A stretch of 64,000 bases of DNA from the NCBI RefSeq assembly GCF_001854185.1, contig NZ_CP017603.1:2418001-2482000 (forward strand), given 5' to 3'. This document shows, piece by piece, positions 35,130-45,077 of the stretch (position 1 is its first letter; the number at the start of each line of letters is the position of its first letter). Both the position numbers and the translations under genes were made by a program. Below the pieces are notes generated by a model. The model was not told where the DNA came from and made no database searches. It saw only the letters and a program-made list of their open reading frames with translations. The DNA comes from Clostridium formicaceticum (GTDB taxonomy: Bacteria; Bacillota; Clostridia; Peptostreptococcales; Natronincolaceae).

Positions 35130-35428
35130 ACTTATAAATGCAATGAAGGAGAACGGTATTTTGCTTGTAGCAGTTTCAGAGAGTCGGTGGTAGCTGCGAA
35201 CCGATACTGTCGTGAAATACAAATCCCTCCTAAGCAGTTCCTCTGAAACCAGATTCAATAACTCCAGTAAGAGGTAAACGGTAAGCTCCGTTATAGGCAA
35301 GGGTTTGATAGAACCTAGTGAGTGGTCTCTACTGTGAGGTAGATTCAATTTAGGGTGGTAACGCGTGGAATAATTCCTCGTCCCTGTATAATTCAATTAA
35401 TAATTATGCAGAGACGGGGATTTTTTAT
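35130..35428 (+). ncRNA. T-box leader of the ilv-leu operon
   Basis: Stem I with AGAGAGTCGGTGG and GCTGCGAACCGAT, T-box sequence TAGGGTGGTAACGCG (35351-35365) and a terminator CCTCGTCCCTG...GACGGGGATTTTTT ending near 35428. Uncharged tRNA should stabilise the antiterminator and switch on the operon. By the GAA-N-XXX-A pattern the specifier is TAC (35218-35220, Tyr); an alternative ATC (Ile) lies at 35223-35225. The base facing the tRNA discriminator is T, fitting either. About 140 AT-rich bases follow before ilvN. Confidence 0.93.
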
Positions 35429-35569
35429 TAGATAAAGTTTTCAAAATTTTAGAAGAGTTAAAAGTTTTCCATGTAAATTAATTATTTATTAAAAAACTCT
35501 TGCATTATTGATTAAAATAGCTTACAATGATTTAAAAAATTTAAGTTATAATTAAAAGGAGGGTACACC

Positions 35570-36052
35570 ATGGATAAACATGTGCTTTCCGTATTGGTGG
35601 AAAACCAACCGGGTGTATTAAGTAGAGTAGCGGGATTGTTCAGTAGAAGAGGATACAACATCGATAGTTTTACAGCAGGCGGTACAGAAGATGAAAGATT
35701 AACAAGAATGACGATTGTATTGCATGGAGATCACCAAGCTCTAGAGCAAATAAAAAAACAGTTAAGTAAGCTGATCGATGTAGTGAAAATTACAGAATTA
35801 AAACCCCAAGAAGCAGTTTACAGGGAATTGGCTTTAGTCAAGGTAACTGCAGATGAATCTACTAGAGCATCTATTTTAGAAGTGGTAGATATTTTTAGAG
35901 GAAAAGTAATTGATGTAGCCAGTGAGCACCTGACAGTTGAAATGACAGGAGATCATGATAAAGTTTTAGCTTTTATTGATATGATGAAGGGTTATGGCAT
36001 CAAAGAAATTGTCCGTACAGGTATGACAGCCTTAGGACGATGGAGTAACTAA
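35570..36052 (+). CDS. ilvN: Acetolactate synthase small (regulatory) subunit
   Basis: 160 residues. Two-part small subunit: N-terminal ACT domain ([28 protein letters not shown]) that binds feedback valine, and a C-terminal domain ([31 protein letters not shown]). It activates and regulates the catalytic subunit, encoded as the last gene of this operon, so the two subunits are split to opposite ends. SD AAAAGGAGGG. Confidence 0.97.
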   Translation: MDKHVLSVLVENQPGVLSRVAGLFSRRGYNIDSFTAGGTEDERLTRMTIVLHGDHQALEQIKKQLSKLIDVVKITELKPQEAVYRELALVKVTADESTRASILEVVDIFRGKVIDVASEHLTVEMTGDHDKVLAFIDMMKGYGIKEIVRTGMTALGRWSN

Positions 36053-36093
36053 ATAAAACAATATTAAATTATAAATTTGAGGAGGAATATAAA

Positions 36094-37086
36094 ATGGCAA
36101 AATTGTATTATGAAAATGATTGTAACTTGGAATTATTAAAGGGAAAGACTGTAGCAATAATTGGATATGGTAGTCAAGGGCATGCCCATGCTTTAAATTT
36201 ACATGAATCTGGTGTAAAAGTAATTGTAGGCTTATATACAGGTAGTAAATCTTGGCAGTTAGCAGAAGAAGCTGGATTAAAGGTTGCTGTAGCAGCTGAA
36301 GCAGCAGCACAAGCTGATGTGATTATGATTTTAATTAATGATGAAAAACAAGCTAAATTATATAAAGAAAGCATTGAGCCAAATTTAACAGCAGGAAAAT
36401 ACTTAGTTTTTGCTCACGGCTTCAATATTCACTATGGTCAAATTGTACCACCAGAAGATGTGAATGTATTTATGGTGGCACCTAAGGGACCAGGGCATAC
36501 AGTAAGAATTCAATACCAAGAAGGTAAAGGTGTACCTTGCTTATTTGCTGTTTACCAAGATGTTACTGGTGATACGAAGGATATCGCACTAGCCTATGCA
36601 GCAGGTCTTGGTGGCGCTAGAGCTGGTATTCTTGAAACCACCTTCCAAGAAGAAACAGAAACTGATTTGTTTGGAGAGCAAGCAGTATTATGTGGTGGTG
36701 TATCAGAATTAATTAAAGCAGGTTTTGACACCTTAGTAGAAGCGGGATATCAACCAGAGGTAGCATATTTTGAGTGTCTTCACGAGATGAAACTTATTGT
36801 AGATATGATTAACCAAGGTGGATTAAGCTACATGAGATATTCTGTTAGTGATACAGCAGAATACGGTGATTATGTTGCAGGAAAGCGTGTTGTCACTGAA
36901 GATACAAGAAAAGAAATGAAGAAGATTTTAGGAGAAATTCAAGAAGGAATTTTTGCAAAGAACTGGATTCTAGAAAACCAAGCAAATCGTCCTGCTTTTA
37001 GTGCTAGAAGAAGGATGGAGCAAAACGGTCTAATCGAAGTAGTAGGTAAAGAATTGAGAAAGATGATGACTTGGTTAAAAAAATAA
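36094..37086 (+). CDS. ilvC: Ketol-acid reductoisomerase
   Basis: Second step of valine/isoleucine synthesis, NAD(P)H- and Mg-dependent. 330 residues, class I length. Rossmann motif [13 protein letters not shown] near 24, [11 protein letters not shown], and the metal site [14 protein letters not shown]. The loop residues that decide NADPH or NADH preference (GLYTGSKSW) keep Ser/Lys, suggesting NADPH. SD GAGGAGG. Confidence 0.98.
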   Translation: MAKLYYENDCNLELLKGKTVAIIGYGSQGHAHALNLHESGVKVIVGLYTGSKSWQLAEEAGLKVAVAAEAAAQADVIMILINDEKQAKLYKESIEPNLTAGKYLVFAHGFNIHYGQIVPPEDVNVFMVAPKGPGHTVRIQYQEGKGVPCLFAVYQDVTGDTKDIALAYAAGLGGARAGILETTFQEETETDLFGEQAVLCGGVSELIKAGFDTLVEAGYQPEVAYFECLHEMKLIVDMINQGGLSYMRYSVSDTAEYGDYVAGKRVVTEDTRKEMKKILGEIQEGIFAKNWILENQANRPAFSARRRMEQNGLIEVVGKELRKMMTWLKK

Positions 37087-37111
37087 ATTTGAAAAGGCTG
37101 GAGGGATGTAA

Positions 37112-38635
37112 ATGGCAAAGCATATAAAAATATTTGATACAACTTTAAGAGATGGAGAACAATCACCGGGTTGTAGTATGAATCTCCAAGAAAAACTTGA
37201 GCTAGCTAAGCAGCTGGAAAGATTAAAAGTGGATGTGATCGAAGCAGGTTTTGCTATTGCATCCCCAGGAGATTTTGCTGCAGTAAAGGCAGTTGCACAA
37301 GCTATTAAAGATTGTAAGGTAGCTAGCTTAGCAAGAGCACTACCGGCGGATATAGAAAAAGCCTATGAAGCTGTAAAGTATGCTGAAGCCCCTAGGATAC
37401 ATACCTTCATAGCAACTTCCCCCATTCATATGAAATATAAACTAAAAGCTAGTGAAGAGGAAGTATTAGAACGTTCTAGAGCAATGGTGAAATATGCGAA
37501 AACACTTTGTAGCGACGTAGAGTTTTCTGCAGAAGATGCTTCAAGAACAGAAATAACTTTTCTTTACAAGGTTCTTGAGGCGGTGATTGAAGCAGGGGCA
37601 ACGGTGGTGAATATTCCTGATACTGTAGGTTATACGACACCGGATGAATATTATACCCTCATACAAAATATTAGAAACAATGTAAAAAATATAGATAAGG
37701 CAGAGATCTCTGTGCATTGCCATAATGACCTAGGCTTAGCTGTAGCCAATACACTGGCTGCTGCTAGAGCTGGTGCTACTCAGTTGGAATGTACCATTAA
37801 TGGTATTGGAGAAAGAGCTGGAAATGCAGCTTTAGAAGAAATCGCTATGGCACTAAATACAAGAAAAGATCTATATGACTTAACTACGAATATAGAAACC
37901 ACAGAAATTTATCCTACCAGCCGTTTGGTAAGTAAGCTAACTGGTATGAAAATACAGCATAACAAGGCTATTGTAGGAGACAACGCCTTTGCCCATGAGT
38001 CGGGAATACATCAACATGGTATGCTAGCCCATAAAAACACTTATGAAATTATGACCCCTGAATCTATAGGGCTTACCAATAATAAGTTGGTTTTAGGAAA
38101 ACATTCAGGACGCCATGCATTTGAAGAAAGATTGAATGTATTAGGCTATCACTTGGCAAAGGATCAGGTAAATAAGCTATTCCAGGAGTTTAAGGTTCTA
38201 GCAGATAAAAAGAAAATGATTTATGATAAAGACTTAGAAGCATTAGTAGAAGAAAAATCCGTAAGAATCAAAGAGTTTTGTAGATTAGGCCAATTTGTTA
38301 TCAATAGTGGAAATACCATTACGCCGACAGCAACCGTTAGGCTGATAAGAAATGACGAAGAGATAGAAGAAGTTGCAACCGGTCACGGGCCTGTAGATGC
38401 TGCATTTAAAGCAATTGATAAGATCGTAGGAAATGGATTTTCACTAGAGGATTATGCTTTAAACTCTGTGACAGAAGGAGAAGATGCACAGGGAGAAGCA
38501 TCTGTAAAAATAAAGATGCATGAGGAAATTTATCACGGAAGAGGTATTAGCACTGACGTAGTAGAAGCCAGTATCAAGGCTTATATCAACGCTATAAACA
38601 AAATGTTGAGTGAGCTAGAATGTCAAGAGGAGTGA
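37112..38635 (+). CDS. leuA: 2-Isopropylmalate synthase
   Basis: First committed step of leucine synthesis. 507 residues: TIM barrel with FDTTLRDGEQSPG, metal ligands in SVHCHNDLGLAVAN, NGIGERAGNAALEE, and ESGIHQHGMLAHKNTYE, then a LeuA dimer (feedback-inhibition) domain at the C-terminus. Very close to the next gene (6 bases), which encodes the paralogous citramalate synthase. Confidence 0.97.
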   Translation: MAKHIKIFDTTLRDGEQSPGCSMNLQEKLELAKQLERLKVDVIEAGFAIASPGDFAAVKAVAQAIKDCKVASLARALPADIEKAYEAVKYAEAPRIHTFIATSPIHMKYKLKASEEEVLERSRAMVKYAKTLCSDVEFSAEDASRTEITFLYKVLEAVIEAGATVVNIPDTVGYTTPDEYYTLIQNIRNNVKNIDKAEISVHCHNDLGLAVANTLAAARAGATQLECTINGIGERAGNAALEEIAMALNTRKDLYDLTTNIETTEIYPTSRLVSKLTGMKIQHNKAIVGDNAFAHESGIHQHGMLAHKNTYEIMTPESIGLTNNKLVLGKHSGRHAFEERLNVLGYHLAKDQVNKLFQEFKVLADKKKMIYDKDLEALVEEKSVRIKEFCRLGQFVINSGNTITPTATVRLIRNDEEIEEVATGHGPVDAAFKAIDKIVGNGFSLEDYALNSVTEGEDAQGEASVKIKMHEEIYHGRGISTDVVEASIKAYINAINKMLSELECQEE

Positions 38636-38641
38636 AATTAA

Positions 38642-40231
38642 ATGAACAATAAAATAGAAGTATTTGATTCCACTTTAAGAGACGGAGCTCAAGCTGAAGG
38701 TATTTCTTTTTCGGTAGAAGATAAGATAAAAATAGTAAAGGCATTAGATGCTTTGGGGATCAGCTACATTGAAGCTGGTAACCCCAGCTCTAATCCTAAA
38801 GACTTGGAGTTTTTTACCCACATGAAGAAGGAAAAGATTAAACATGCTAAGTTGACCGCCTTCGGCAGTACAAGAAGGGCTAATGTGACTGTGAAAGAGG
38901 ATAGTAATGTTCAATCACTACTAGATGCTGATACGCCTGCAGTTGCAATATTTGGAAAAAGTTGGGATTTTCATGTTACGGATATTATCAAAACCACTTT
39001 AGAAGAAAACCTAGCCATGATTCAGGATACGATTGCCTTTTTAAAAGAAAAGGGAAAAGAAGTCATCTTTGACGCCGAACACTTTTTCGATGGCTATAAG
39101 GCAAATCCCACTTATGCTATGGCAGCCTTAGAGGCAGCGGTAAAAGGGGGAGCTGATTGGCTAGCTCTTTGTGAAACCAACGGGGGTGCTTTTCCCGATG
39201 AGATATATAAGATTACTAAGGAAGTTGTTGAAAGATTTCCTGTAAAGGTAGGGATTCATTGTCACAATGACGGTGGCATGGCGGTAGCCAACAGTATTAT
39301 GGCAGTAGAAGCAGGAGCTACACAGGTGCAGGGAACTTATATTGGTTTTGGAGAACGATGTGGTAATGTAAACTTAAGTACTGTTATTGCTAACCTTCAG
39401 CTGAAGAGGGGAAAACACTGTATTCATGAAGATCAAATGACAAATCTTACCTCTACTGCTCGCTTGGTAGCGGAGGTTTCCAATGTAGCCATGAATGAAA
39501 GAGAGCCTTATATAGGTAACAGCGCCTTTGCACATAAAGGTGGCATGCACATTGACGGTGTCAATAAAGCTTCTAAATCCTTCGAACACATTGACCCTAG
39601 GAAGGTGGGCAATGAAAGACGTGTTTTGATGTCAGAGGTTTCTGGAAAAAGTACAGTACTCTCTAAAATACAAAAAATCAATCCTAATATAAAGAAAAAC
39701 TCCCCAGAAACACAAAAGCTCATTGATCGTTTAAAGGAATTAGAGCATGAAGGCTACCAATTTGAGGGGGCAGAAAGTACTTTTGATCTAGTAATTCGAA
39801 AACATTTAGGGAAATACAAACCCTTTTTTGAACTGATCAACTATAAAATTATTGGTGAAAATCAGCCGGGTGGAGAAAATATAGCTTCAGCATTGGTGAA
39901 AATTAATGTGGAAGGCAAAGTGGAAATGACGGTGGCGGAAGGTGTTGGGCCAGTCCATGCTTTAGATAAAGCCCTTAGAAAAGCACTAGAGACCTTTTAT
40001 CCACAACTAAAGGAAGTACACTTGACAGATTATAAAGTGAGGGTATTGGACACAACCATCGCTACTGCATCTAAAGTTCGAGTATTGATCGAGTCTACTG
40101 ATGGTTATAACCTATGGACAACGGTGGGGGTTTCATCGGATATCATCGAAGCCAGTTGGATTGCTTTAGTAGATTCCATTGAATATAAATTAATTAAAGA
40201 TATCGAAGATAAAATAAGGGCGTATATTTGA
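38642..40231 (+). CDS. cimA: (R)-Citramalate synthase
   Basis: Condenses pyruvate and acetyl-CoA to citramalate, giving 2-oxobutyrate for isoleucine without threonine deaminase. 529 residues; starts with FDSTLRDGAQAEGISFS (the ...GAQAEGIS form separates CimA from LeuA), GIHCHNDGGMAVANS, GFGERCGNVNLSTVI, and a C-terminal regulatory domain. LeuCD and LeuB from the same operon can process its product. Confidence 0.94.
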   Translation: MNNKIEVFDSTLRDGAQAEGISFSVEDKIKIVKALDALGISYIEAGNPSSNPKDLEFFTHMKKEKIKHAKLTAFGSTRRANVTVKEDSNVQSLLDADTPAVAIFGKSWDFHVTDIIKTTLEENLAMIQDTIAFLKEKGKEVIFDAEHFFDGYKANPTYAMAALEAAVKGGADWLALCETNGGAFPDEIYKITKEVVERFPVKVGIHCHNDGGMAVANSIMAVEAGATQVQGTYIGFGERCGNVNLSTVIANLQLKRGKHCIHEDQMTNLTSTARLVAEVSNVAMNEREPYIGNSAFAHKGGMHIDGVNKASKSFEHIDPRKVGNERRVLMSEVSGKSTVLSKIQKINPNIKKNSPETQKLIDRLKELEHEGYQFEGAESTFDLVIRKHLGKYKPFFELINYKIIGENQPGGENIASALVKINVEGKVEMTVAEGVGPVHALDKALRKALETFYPQLKEVHLTDYKVRVLDTTIATASKVRVLIESTDGYNLWTTVGVSSDIIEASWIALVDSIEYKLIKDIEDKIRAYI

Positions 40232-40278
40232 TTTAGTAAAAAGGTGAACCGAGTTTACTAACAGGAGGATGAATAAAT

Positions 40279-41541
40279 ATGGGAATGACGATGACACAAA
40301 AAATATTAGCAGCTCATGCGGGACTAGAAGTCGTAAAAGCTGGTCAATTGATACAAGCAGATTTAGATTTGGTTTTAGGGAATGACGTTACAACGCCTGT
40401 AGCAGTAAAAGAATTTAAAAAAATTGGCGTAGAGGGTGTTTTTGATAAGAAGAAAGTAGCCATTGTGCCAGATCATTTTACCCCTAATAAGGATATTAAA
40501 AGTGCTGAACAGTGTAAAATGATTCGAGAATTTGCCTATGAAAAAGAAATTGAAAATTATTTTGAAATCGGAGAAATGGGTATTGAACATGGTTTGATTC
40601 CAGAAAAAGGATTAGTGGTACCTGGAGACGTGGTGATTGGTGCTGACTCCCATACATGTACCTACGGCGCTTTAGGGGCCTTCTCAACAGGTATTGGTAG
40701 TACAGATATGGCGGCTGGAATGGCTACAGGAAAATGTTGGTTCAAGGTACCATCAGCGATCAAGTTTGTCTTAAAAGGTAAGCTTTCTGAATGGGTAAGC
40801 GGTAAAGATGTTATTTTACACATTATAGGCATGATTGGGGTAGACGGTGCTCTTTATAAGTCTATGGAATTTGTAGGAGAAGGTGTTCAAAACCTATCTA
40901 TGGATGATCGTTTTGCTATGGCAAACATGGCCATTGAAGCAGGTGGAAAAAATGGGATTTTTCCAGTAGACGATAAAACTTTGGCTTATGTAAAGGAACA
41001 TTCAGCAAAGAACTATACGATTTATACTGCTGATGGAGATGCAGAGTACGATGCGGTATATGAGATTGACTTAAGTGCTATCCGACCTACTGTTGCATTC
41101 CCACATTTACCTGACAACACCCGTACCATTGATGAAGTTGGTGATGTGAAAATTGATCAAGTTGTGATTGGCTCTTGTACCAATGGCAGAATAGAGGATA
41201 TGAGGGTAGCTGCCGGTATCCTAAAGGGTAAAAAGGTGGCAAAGGGTGTAAGAGTGATTGTATTCCCTGTTACACAGAAGGTTTATCTGCAAGCACTACG
41301 TGAAGGTTTAATTGAAGATCTTATTGAAGCAGGGGCAGTAGTAAGTACACCTACCTGTGGACCATGCCTTGGAGGACATATGGGGATTCTTGCAAAAGGT
41401 GAAAGAGCCATTGCTACGACAAATCGTAACTTTGTAGGAAGAATGGGTCATCCTGAGTCTGAGGTATACTTAGCAAGTCCAGCTGTAGCAGCAGCTTCAG
41501 CCTTAACAGGAAAAATTTCAAATCCAGAGGATATAGCTTAA
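40279..41541 (+). CDS. leuC: 3-Isopropylmalate dehydratase large subunit
   Basis: Aconitase-family subunit carrying the [4Fe-4S] cluster. 420 residues, the shorter archaeal/clostridial LeuC form. Cluster Cys in IGSCTNGR and [30 protein letters not shown] is the family active-site stretch. It works with LeuD, 14 bases downstream. Confidence 0.97.
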   Translation: MGMTMTQKILAAHAGLEVVKAGQLIQADLDLVLGNDVTTPVAVKEFKKIGVEGVFDKKKVAIVPDHFTPNKDIKSAEQCKMIREFAYEKEIENYFEIGEMGIEHGLIPEKGLVVPGDVVIGADSHTCTYGALGAFSTGIGSTDMAAGMATGKCWFKVPSAIKFVLKGKLSEWVSGKDVILHIIGMIGVDGALYKSMEFVGEGVQNLSMDDRFAMANMAIEAGGKNGIFPVDDKTLAYVKEHSAKNYTIYTADGDAEYDAVYEIDLSAIRPTVAFPHLPDNTRTIDEVGDVKIDQVVIGSCTNGRIEDMRVAAGILKGKKVAKGVRVIVFPVTQKVYLQALREGLIEDLIEAGAVVSTPTCGPCLGGHMGILAKGERAIATTNRNFVGRMGHPESEVYLASPAVAAASALTGKISNPEDIA

Positions 41542-41555
41542 AGGGGGCAAAAAGC

Positions 41556-42050
41556 ATGAAGGCAAAGGGAAGTGTTTTTAAATACGGCAGTAATGTAGAT
41601 ACAGATGTTATTATTCCTGCAAGATATCTGAATACCTCTGATCCAGCGGAGTTAGCCAAATATTGTATGGAAGATATAGATGAAAATTTTGCTAAGAAAG
41701 TAAAGCAGGGAGACTTAATCGTAGCGGACAAAAACTTTGGTTGTGGGTCATCAAGAGAGCATGCACCTATTGCAATAAAAGCTTCAGGGGTATCTTGTGT
41801 CATCGCTACTACTTTTGCGAGGATTTTTTATAGAAATGCCATCAATATTGGTTTGCCAATTCTTGAATGTAAAGAAGCAGTAGAGAATATTGAAAATGGC
41901 GATGAAGTAGAAGTAGATTTCAATACAGGAATTATTTATAACCTAACAAAAAAACAATCTTACCAAGGCGAAGCTTTTCCAGAATTTATGCAAAATATTA
42001 TGGCAGCTGACGGACTTATTCAATATATTAAAGGTAACTTAAAGAAATAA
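41556..42050 (+). CDS. leuD: 3-Isopropylmalate dehydratase small subunit
   Basis: 164 residues; swivel domain with [16 protein letters not shown] and [18 protein letters not shown], which complete the active site on LeuC. SD AAAGGGGGC. Encoded directly after leuC. Confidence 0.97.
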   Translation: MKAKGSVFKYGSNVDTDVIIPARYLNTSDPAELAKYCMEDIDENFAKKVKQGDLIVADKNFGCGSSREHAPIAIKASGVSCVIATTFARIFYRNAINIGLPILECKEAVENIENGDEVEVDFNTGIIYNLTKKQSYQGEAFPEFMQNIMAADGLIQYIKGNLKK

Positions 42051-42069
42051 AGGACATGGAGGAATCAAT

Positions 42070-43146
42070 ATGAAGTTTAATATAGCAACTATTCCAGGGG
42101 ATGGGATCGGACCAGAGGTAATAGAAGAAACAATATTCGTATTAAATAAAGTTGCAGAAATGCACGGTCATGAATTTTCCTTCCAGGAGGTATTAGCGGG
42201 AGGAATAGCTATCGACAAAACTGGAAAACCTCTTCCAGAGGAAACCGTGGAGATTTGCAAAAACAGTGATGCAGTTTTACTAGGGGCAGTGGGAGGCCCT
42301 AAGTGGGATACCCTTCCAGGAGATCAAAGACCAGAAAAGGCATTATTAGGATTAAGGGAAGTACTAGGTTTATATGCCAACCTTCGTCCAGCGGTTTTAT
42401 ATACTGCTCTTAAGGAAGCGTCGCCTTTAAGAAGTGATATTGTTGAAAAAGGTATCGATATATGCGTAGTAAGGGAATTGACCGGAGGAATTTACTTTGG
42501 TGAAAGAGGAAGAAAAAAAGAAGGCAAAATGGGTGAGGCGGCTTACGATACAGAAGCTTATAGCGTTGGAGAAGTAGAAAGAATTGCCCGAACTGCCTTT
42601 GAAATAGCTATGAAAAGAGATAAAAGGGTAACCAGTGTAGATAAAGCCAATATTCTAGAAAGTTCTAGATTGTGGCGCTCTGTAGTCATAGAGGTAGCAA
42701 AGGACTATCCAGAGGTTACTTTAGATCATATGTATGTAGACAATGCAGCTATGCAGCTAGTAAGATATCCTCAGCAATTTGATGTAATAGTTACCAGCAA
42801 TATGTTTGGAGATATACTATCTGATGAAGCTAGTATGTTGACAGGGTCTATAGGCATGTTACCTTCAGCATCTCTTGCAGAGGGGAACCTAGGCATGTAC
42901 GAACCTATCCATGGCTCAGCACCAGATATTGCAGGAGAAAACAAAGCAAATCCGATAGCAACCATTTTATCTGCTGCTATGATGCTTCGTCACTCTTTTC
43001 AACTAGATAAAGAGGCTCAAATAATAGAAGAGGCGGTAGTAAAGGTACTAGAGAAAAATTATCGTACAGCAGATATTATGAGTAAAGGTATGACCTTAGT
43101 AGGAACAAAAGAAATGGGAAAACTAATTGTAGAAGAATTAAAGTAA
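42070..43146 (+). CDS. leuB: 3-Isopropylmalate dehydrogenase
   Basis: NAD-dependent oxidative decarboxylation in leucine synthesis. 358 residues. [12 protein letters not shown]-terminus, [13 protein letters not shown], substrate Lys/Asp in [15 protein letters not shown] and [15 protein letters not shown], and [15 protein letters not shown] for NAD. Normal length. Confidence 0.98.
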   Translation: MKFNIATIPGDGIGPEVIEETIFVLNKVAEMHGHEFSFQEVLAGGIAIDKTGKPLPEETVEICKNSDAVLLGAVGGPKWDTLPGDQRPEKALLGLREVLGLYANLRPAVLYTALKEASPLRSDIVEKGIDICVVRELTGGIYFGERGRKKEGKMGEAAYDTEAYSVGEVERIARTAFEIAMKRDKRVTSVDKANILESSRLWRSVVIEVAKDYPEVTLDHMYVDNAAMQLVRYPQQFDVIVTSNMFGDILSDEASMLTGSIGMLPSASLAEGNLGMYEPIHGSAPDIAGENKANPIATILSAAMMLRHSFQLDKEAQIIEEAVVKVLEKNYRTADIMSKGMTLVGTKEMGKLIVEELK

Positions 43147-43204
43147 GCTAACAGGCTTTAAAAAAATAAATGACGATTGAAGTAATAAAGGAGGCGGAAA
43201 TAGG

Positions 43205-44872
43205 ATGCAACTAACAGGTGCGGAAATTTTAATAGAATGCTTAAAGGAACAGGATGTAGACACTATTTTTGGCTATCCTGGGGGGGCAGTAATAAATATT
43301 TACGACGCTCTTTATAAACACCAAGATGAGATTCGACACATCTTAACTTCCCATGAACAAGGGGCATCTCATGCAGCTGATGGCTATGCTAGAGCAACAG
43401 GAAAAGTAGGGGTTTGCTTAGCGACTTCTGGTCCAGGAGCTACCAACTTAGTTACTGGAATTGCTACAGCTTATATGGACTCTGTTCCCATGGTAGCGAT
43501 TACAGGGAATGTTCCATTAGCACTATTGGGAAAAGATAGTTTTCAAGAGGTGGATATAACAGGAATTACAATGCCTATAACAAAACATAACTTTATTGTG
43601 AAGAATGTTAAAGACTTAGCATCTACTGTTCGAAGAGCTTTCTATATTGCACAAGAAGGTAGACCTGGTCCTGTGTTGGTAGATATACCAAAGGACATAA
43701 CAGCACAAATCACAGAATATATCAAAGAAGAGCCTATCGCAATAGAAAAGGTCACAGAATACATTACTGAAGAAGATATTAACAACGCTTTAGAACTTTT
43801 GCAAAATTCACAACAGCCTCTCATTTATGTGGGGGGAGGCGTAATCTGTGCGGATGCTAATGGTGATCTAGTAGCCTTTGCTGAAAAAGTTAAAGCACCT
43901 GTATGTTGCACCCTAATGGGTCTAGGAGGGTTTCCAGCTACCCATGAACTTTTTACTGGCATGATAGGTATGCATGGAACAAAATCTTCTAATTTAGCGG
44001 CTACAAAATGTGATCTGCTTATAGCCATAGGAGCGCGATTCAGTGATCGGGTGATTAGTAAAGTGGAGGCCTTTGCCCCTAATGCCCAAGTGCTTCATAT
44101 TGATATTGATCCAGCTGAAATCAATAAAAACATTAGAAGTCATTATCATATTATTGGCGATGTGAAGGAAGTACTAAAACGATTAAACAAAAAATTAGCA
44201 CCTCAAGAAAATCAACCTTGGATGGAGCAAGTAAAAACATGGAAAGAAAAGTATCCTTTGGGTTATAAAAAAGATGGAAGACTAAAACCTCAATATGTCA
44301 TAGAAAAAATCTATGAAATGACAAAGGGAGAAGCCATTATCACAACAGAAGTAGGTCAAAATCAAATGTGGACAGCCCAGTATTATAAGTTTACAAAATC
44401 AAGAACCTTTATTTCTTCAGGGGGATTGGGGACGATGGGCTATGGCTTAGGCGCCTGTATAGGAGCAAAAATTGGAAACCCTGAAAAACTAGTCATCAAT
44501 GTGGCTGGAGATGGCAGTTTTCAGATGAATTCCATTGAATTAGCTACAGCTATAAAATATAATTTGCCGATTATTGTGGTTATTTTAAATAATGGTGTTT
44601 TAGGTATGGTGAGACAATGGCAAGATTTATTCTATGATAAACGCTATGCTGAAACTGATTTGGATAGAGGCACAGATTTGATAAAACTAGTAGAGGCTTA
44701 TGGAGCAAAGGGTTATCAGATTACTGAAGAAAGTCAGTTCGAAGAGGCCTTCCATAAGGCTTTAGAAAGCAATGTGCCAGTAGTACTTAATTGTATCATT
44801 GATAAAACAGAAAATGTATATCCTATGGTGCCTGCTGGTGCGCCGATAGAGAATGTAATTACTGAAGGATAA
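43205..44872 (+). CDS. ilvB: Acetolactate synthase large (catalytic) subunit
   Basis: Thiamine-diphosphate enzyme making acetolactate and acetohydroxybutyrate. 555 residues. The catalytic Glu lies in TSHEQGASHAADGYAR, FAD region GARFSDRV, and the ThDP motif GDGSFQMNSIELATA with Asn in ILNNGVLGMVRQWQ. Last gene of the operon, with a terminator after it; its small subunit is the first gene. Confidence 0.97.
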   Translation: MQLTGAEILIECLKEQDVDTIFGYPGGAVINIYDALYKHQDEIRHILTSHEQGASHAADGYARATGKVGVCLATSGPGATNLVTGIATAYMDSVPMVAITGNVPLALLGKDSFQEVDITGITMPITKHNFIVKNVKDLASTVRRAFYIAQEGRPGPVLVDIPKDITAQITEYIKEEPIAIEKVTEYITEEDINNALELLQNSQQPLIYVGGGVICADANGDLVAFAEKVKAPVCCTLMGLGGFPATHELFTGMIGMHGTKSSNLAATKCDLLIAIGARFSDRVISKVEAFAPNAQVLHIDIDPAEINKNIRSHYHIIGDVKEVLKRLNKKLAPQENQPWMEQVKTWKEKYPLGYKKDGRLKPQYVIEKIYEMTKGEAIITTEVGQNQMWTAQYYKFTKSRTFISSGGLGTMGYGLGACIGAKIGNPEKLVINVAGDGSFQMNSIELATAIKYNLPIIVVILNNGVLGMVRQWQDLFYDKRYAETDLDRGTDLIKLVEAYGAKGYQITEESQFEEAFHKALESNVPVVLNCIIDKTENVYPMVPAGAPIENVITEG

Positions 44873-44877
44873 CAAAA

Positions 44878-44913
44878 AAATCAACTAGAAAAAGTATTCT
44901 AGTTGATTTTTTA
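44878..44913 (+). terminator. Terminator of the ilv-leu operon
   Basis: Stem AAATCAACTAG/CTAGTTGATTT with a 10-base loop and a T run. Confidence 0.93.
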
Positions 44914-44949
44914 ATTTAGCTGTAGGATAGGTTGACGTCATGGTATAGA

Positions 44950-44985
44950 GACATAGGCCTGTGATAAATATCACAGGCCTATGTC
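44950..44985. promoter_or_regulatory. Perfect 17-bp inverted repeat just before the hcp promoter
   Basis: GACATAGGCCTGTGATA and its exact complement around an AA loop, without a T run. It ends 1 base before TTGACA of the hcp promoter. It could be an operator or a hairpin of an upstream transcript. Confidence 0.6.
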
Positions 44986-44986
44986 A

Positions 44987-45015
44987 TTGACATTTAAGTA
45001 TTAAAGTACTAAAAT
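44987..45015 (+). promoter_or_regulatory. Promoter of hcp
   Basis: TTGACA (44987-44992), 17-base spacer, TAAAAT (45010-45015), abutting the palindrome at 44950-44985. Confidence 0.65.
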
Positions 45016-45077
45016 ATTATTATAGACATAATTACCAATTACAAGAAATTTTAAAAAGATAAATGGAGGGATGAAGA

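Noticed and set aside
35112-35396. Minus-strand ORF of 94 codons
   Set aside because: Lies entirely over the ilv T-box leader; no SD and no recognisable protein.
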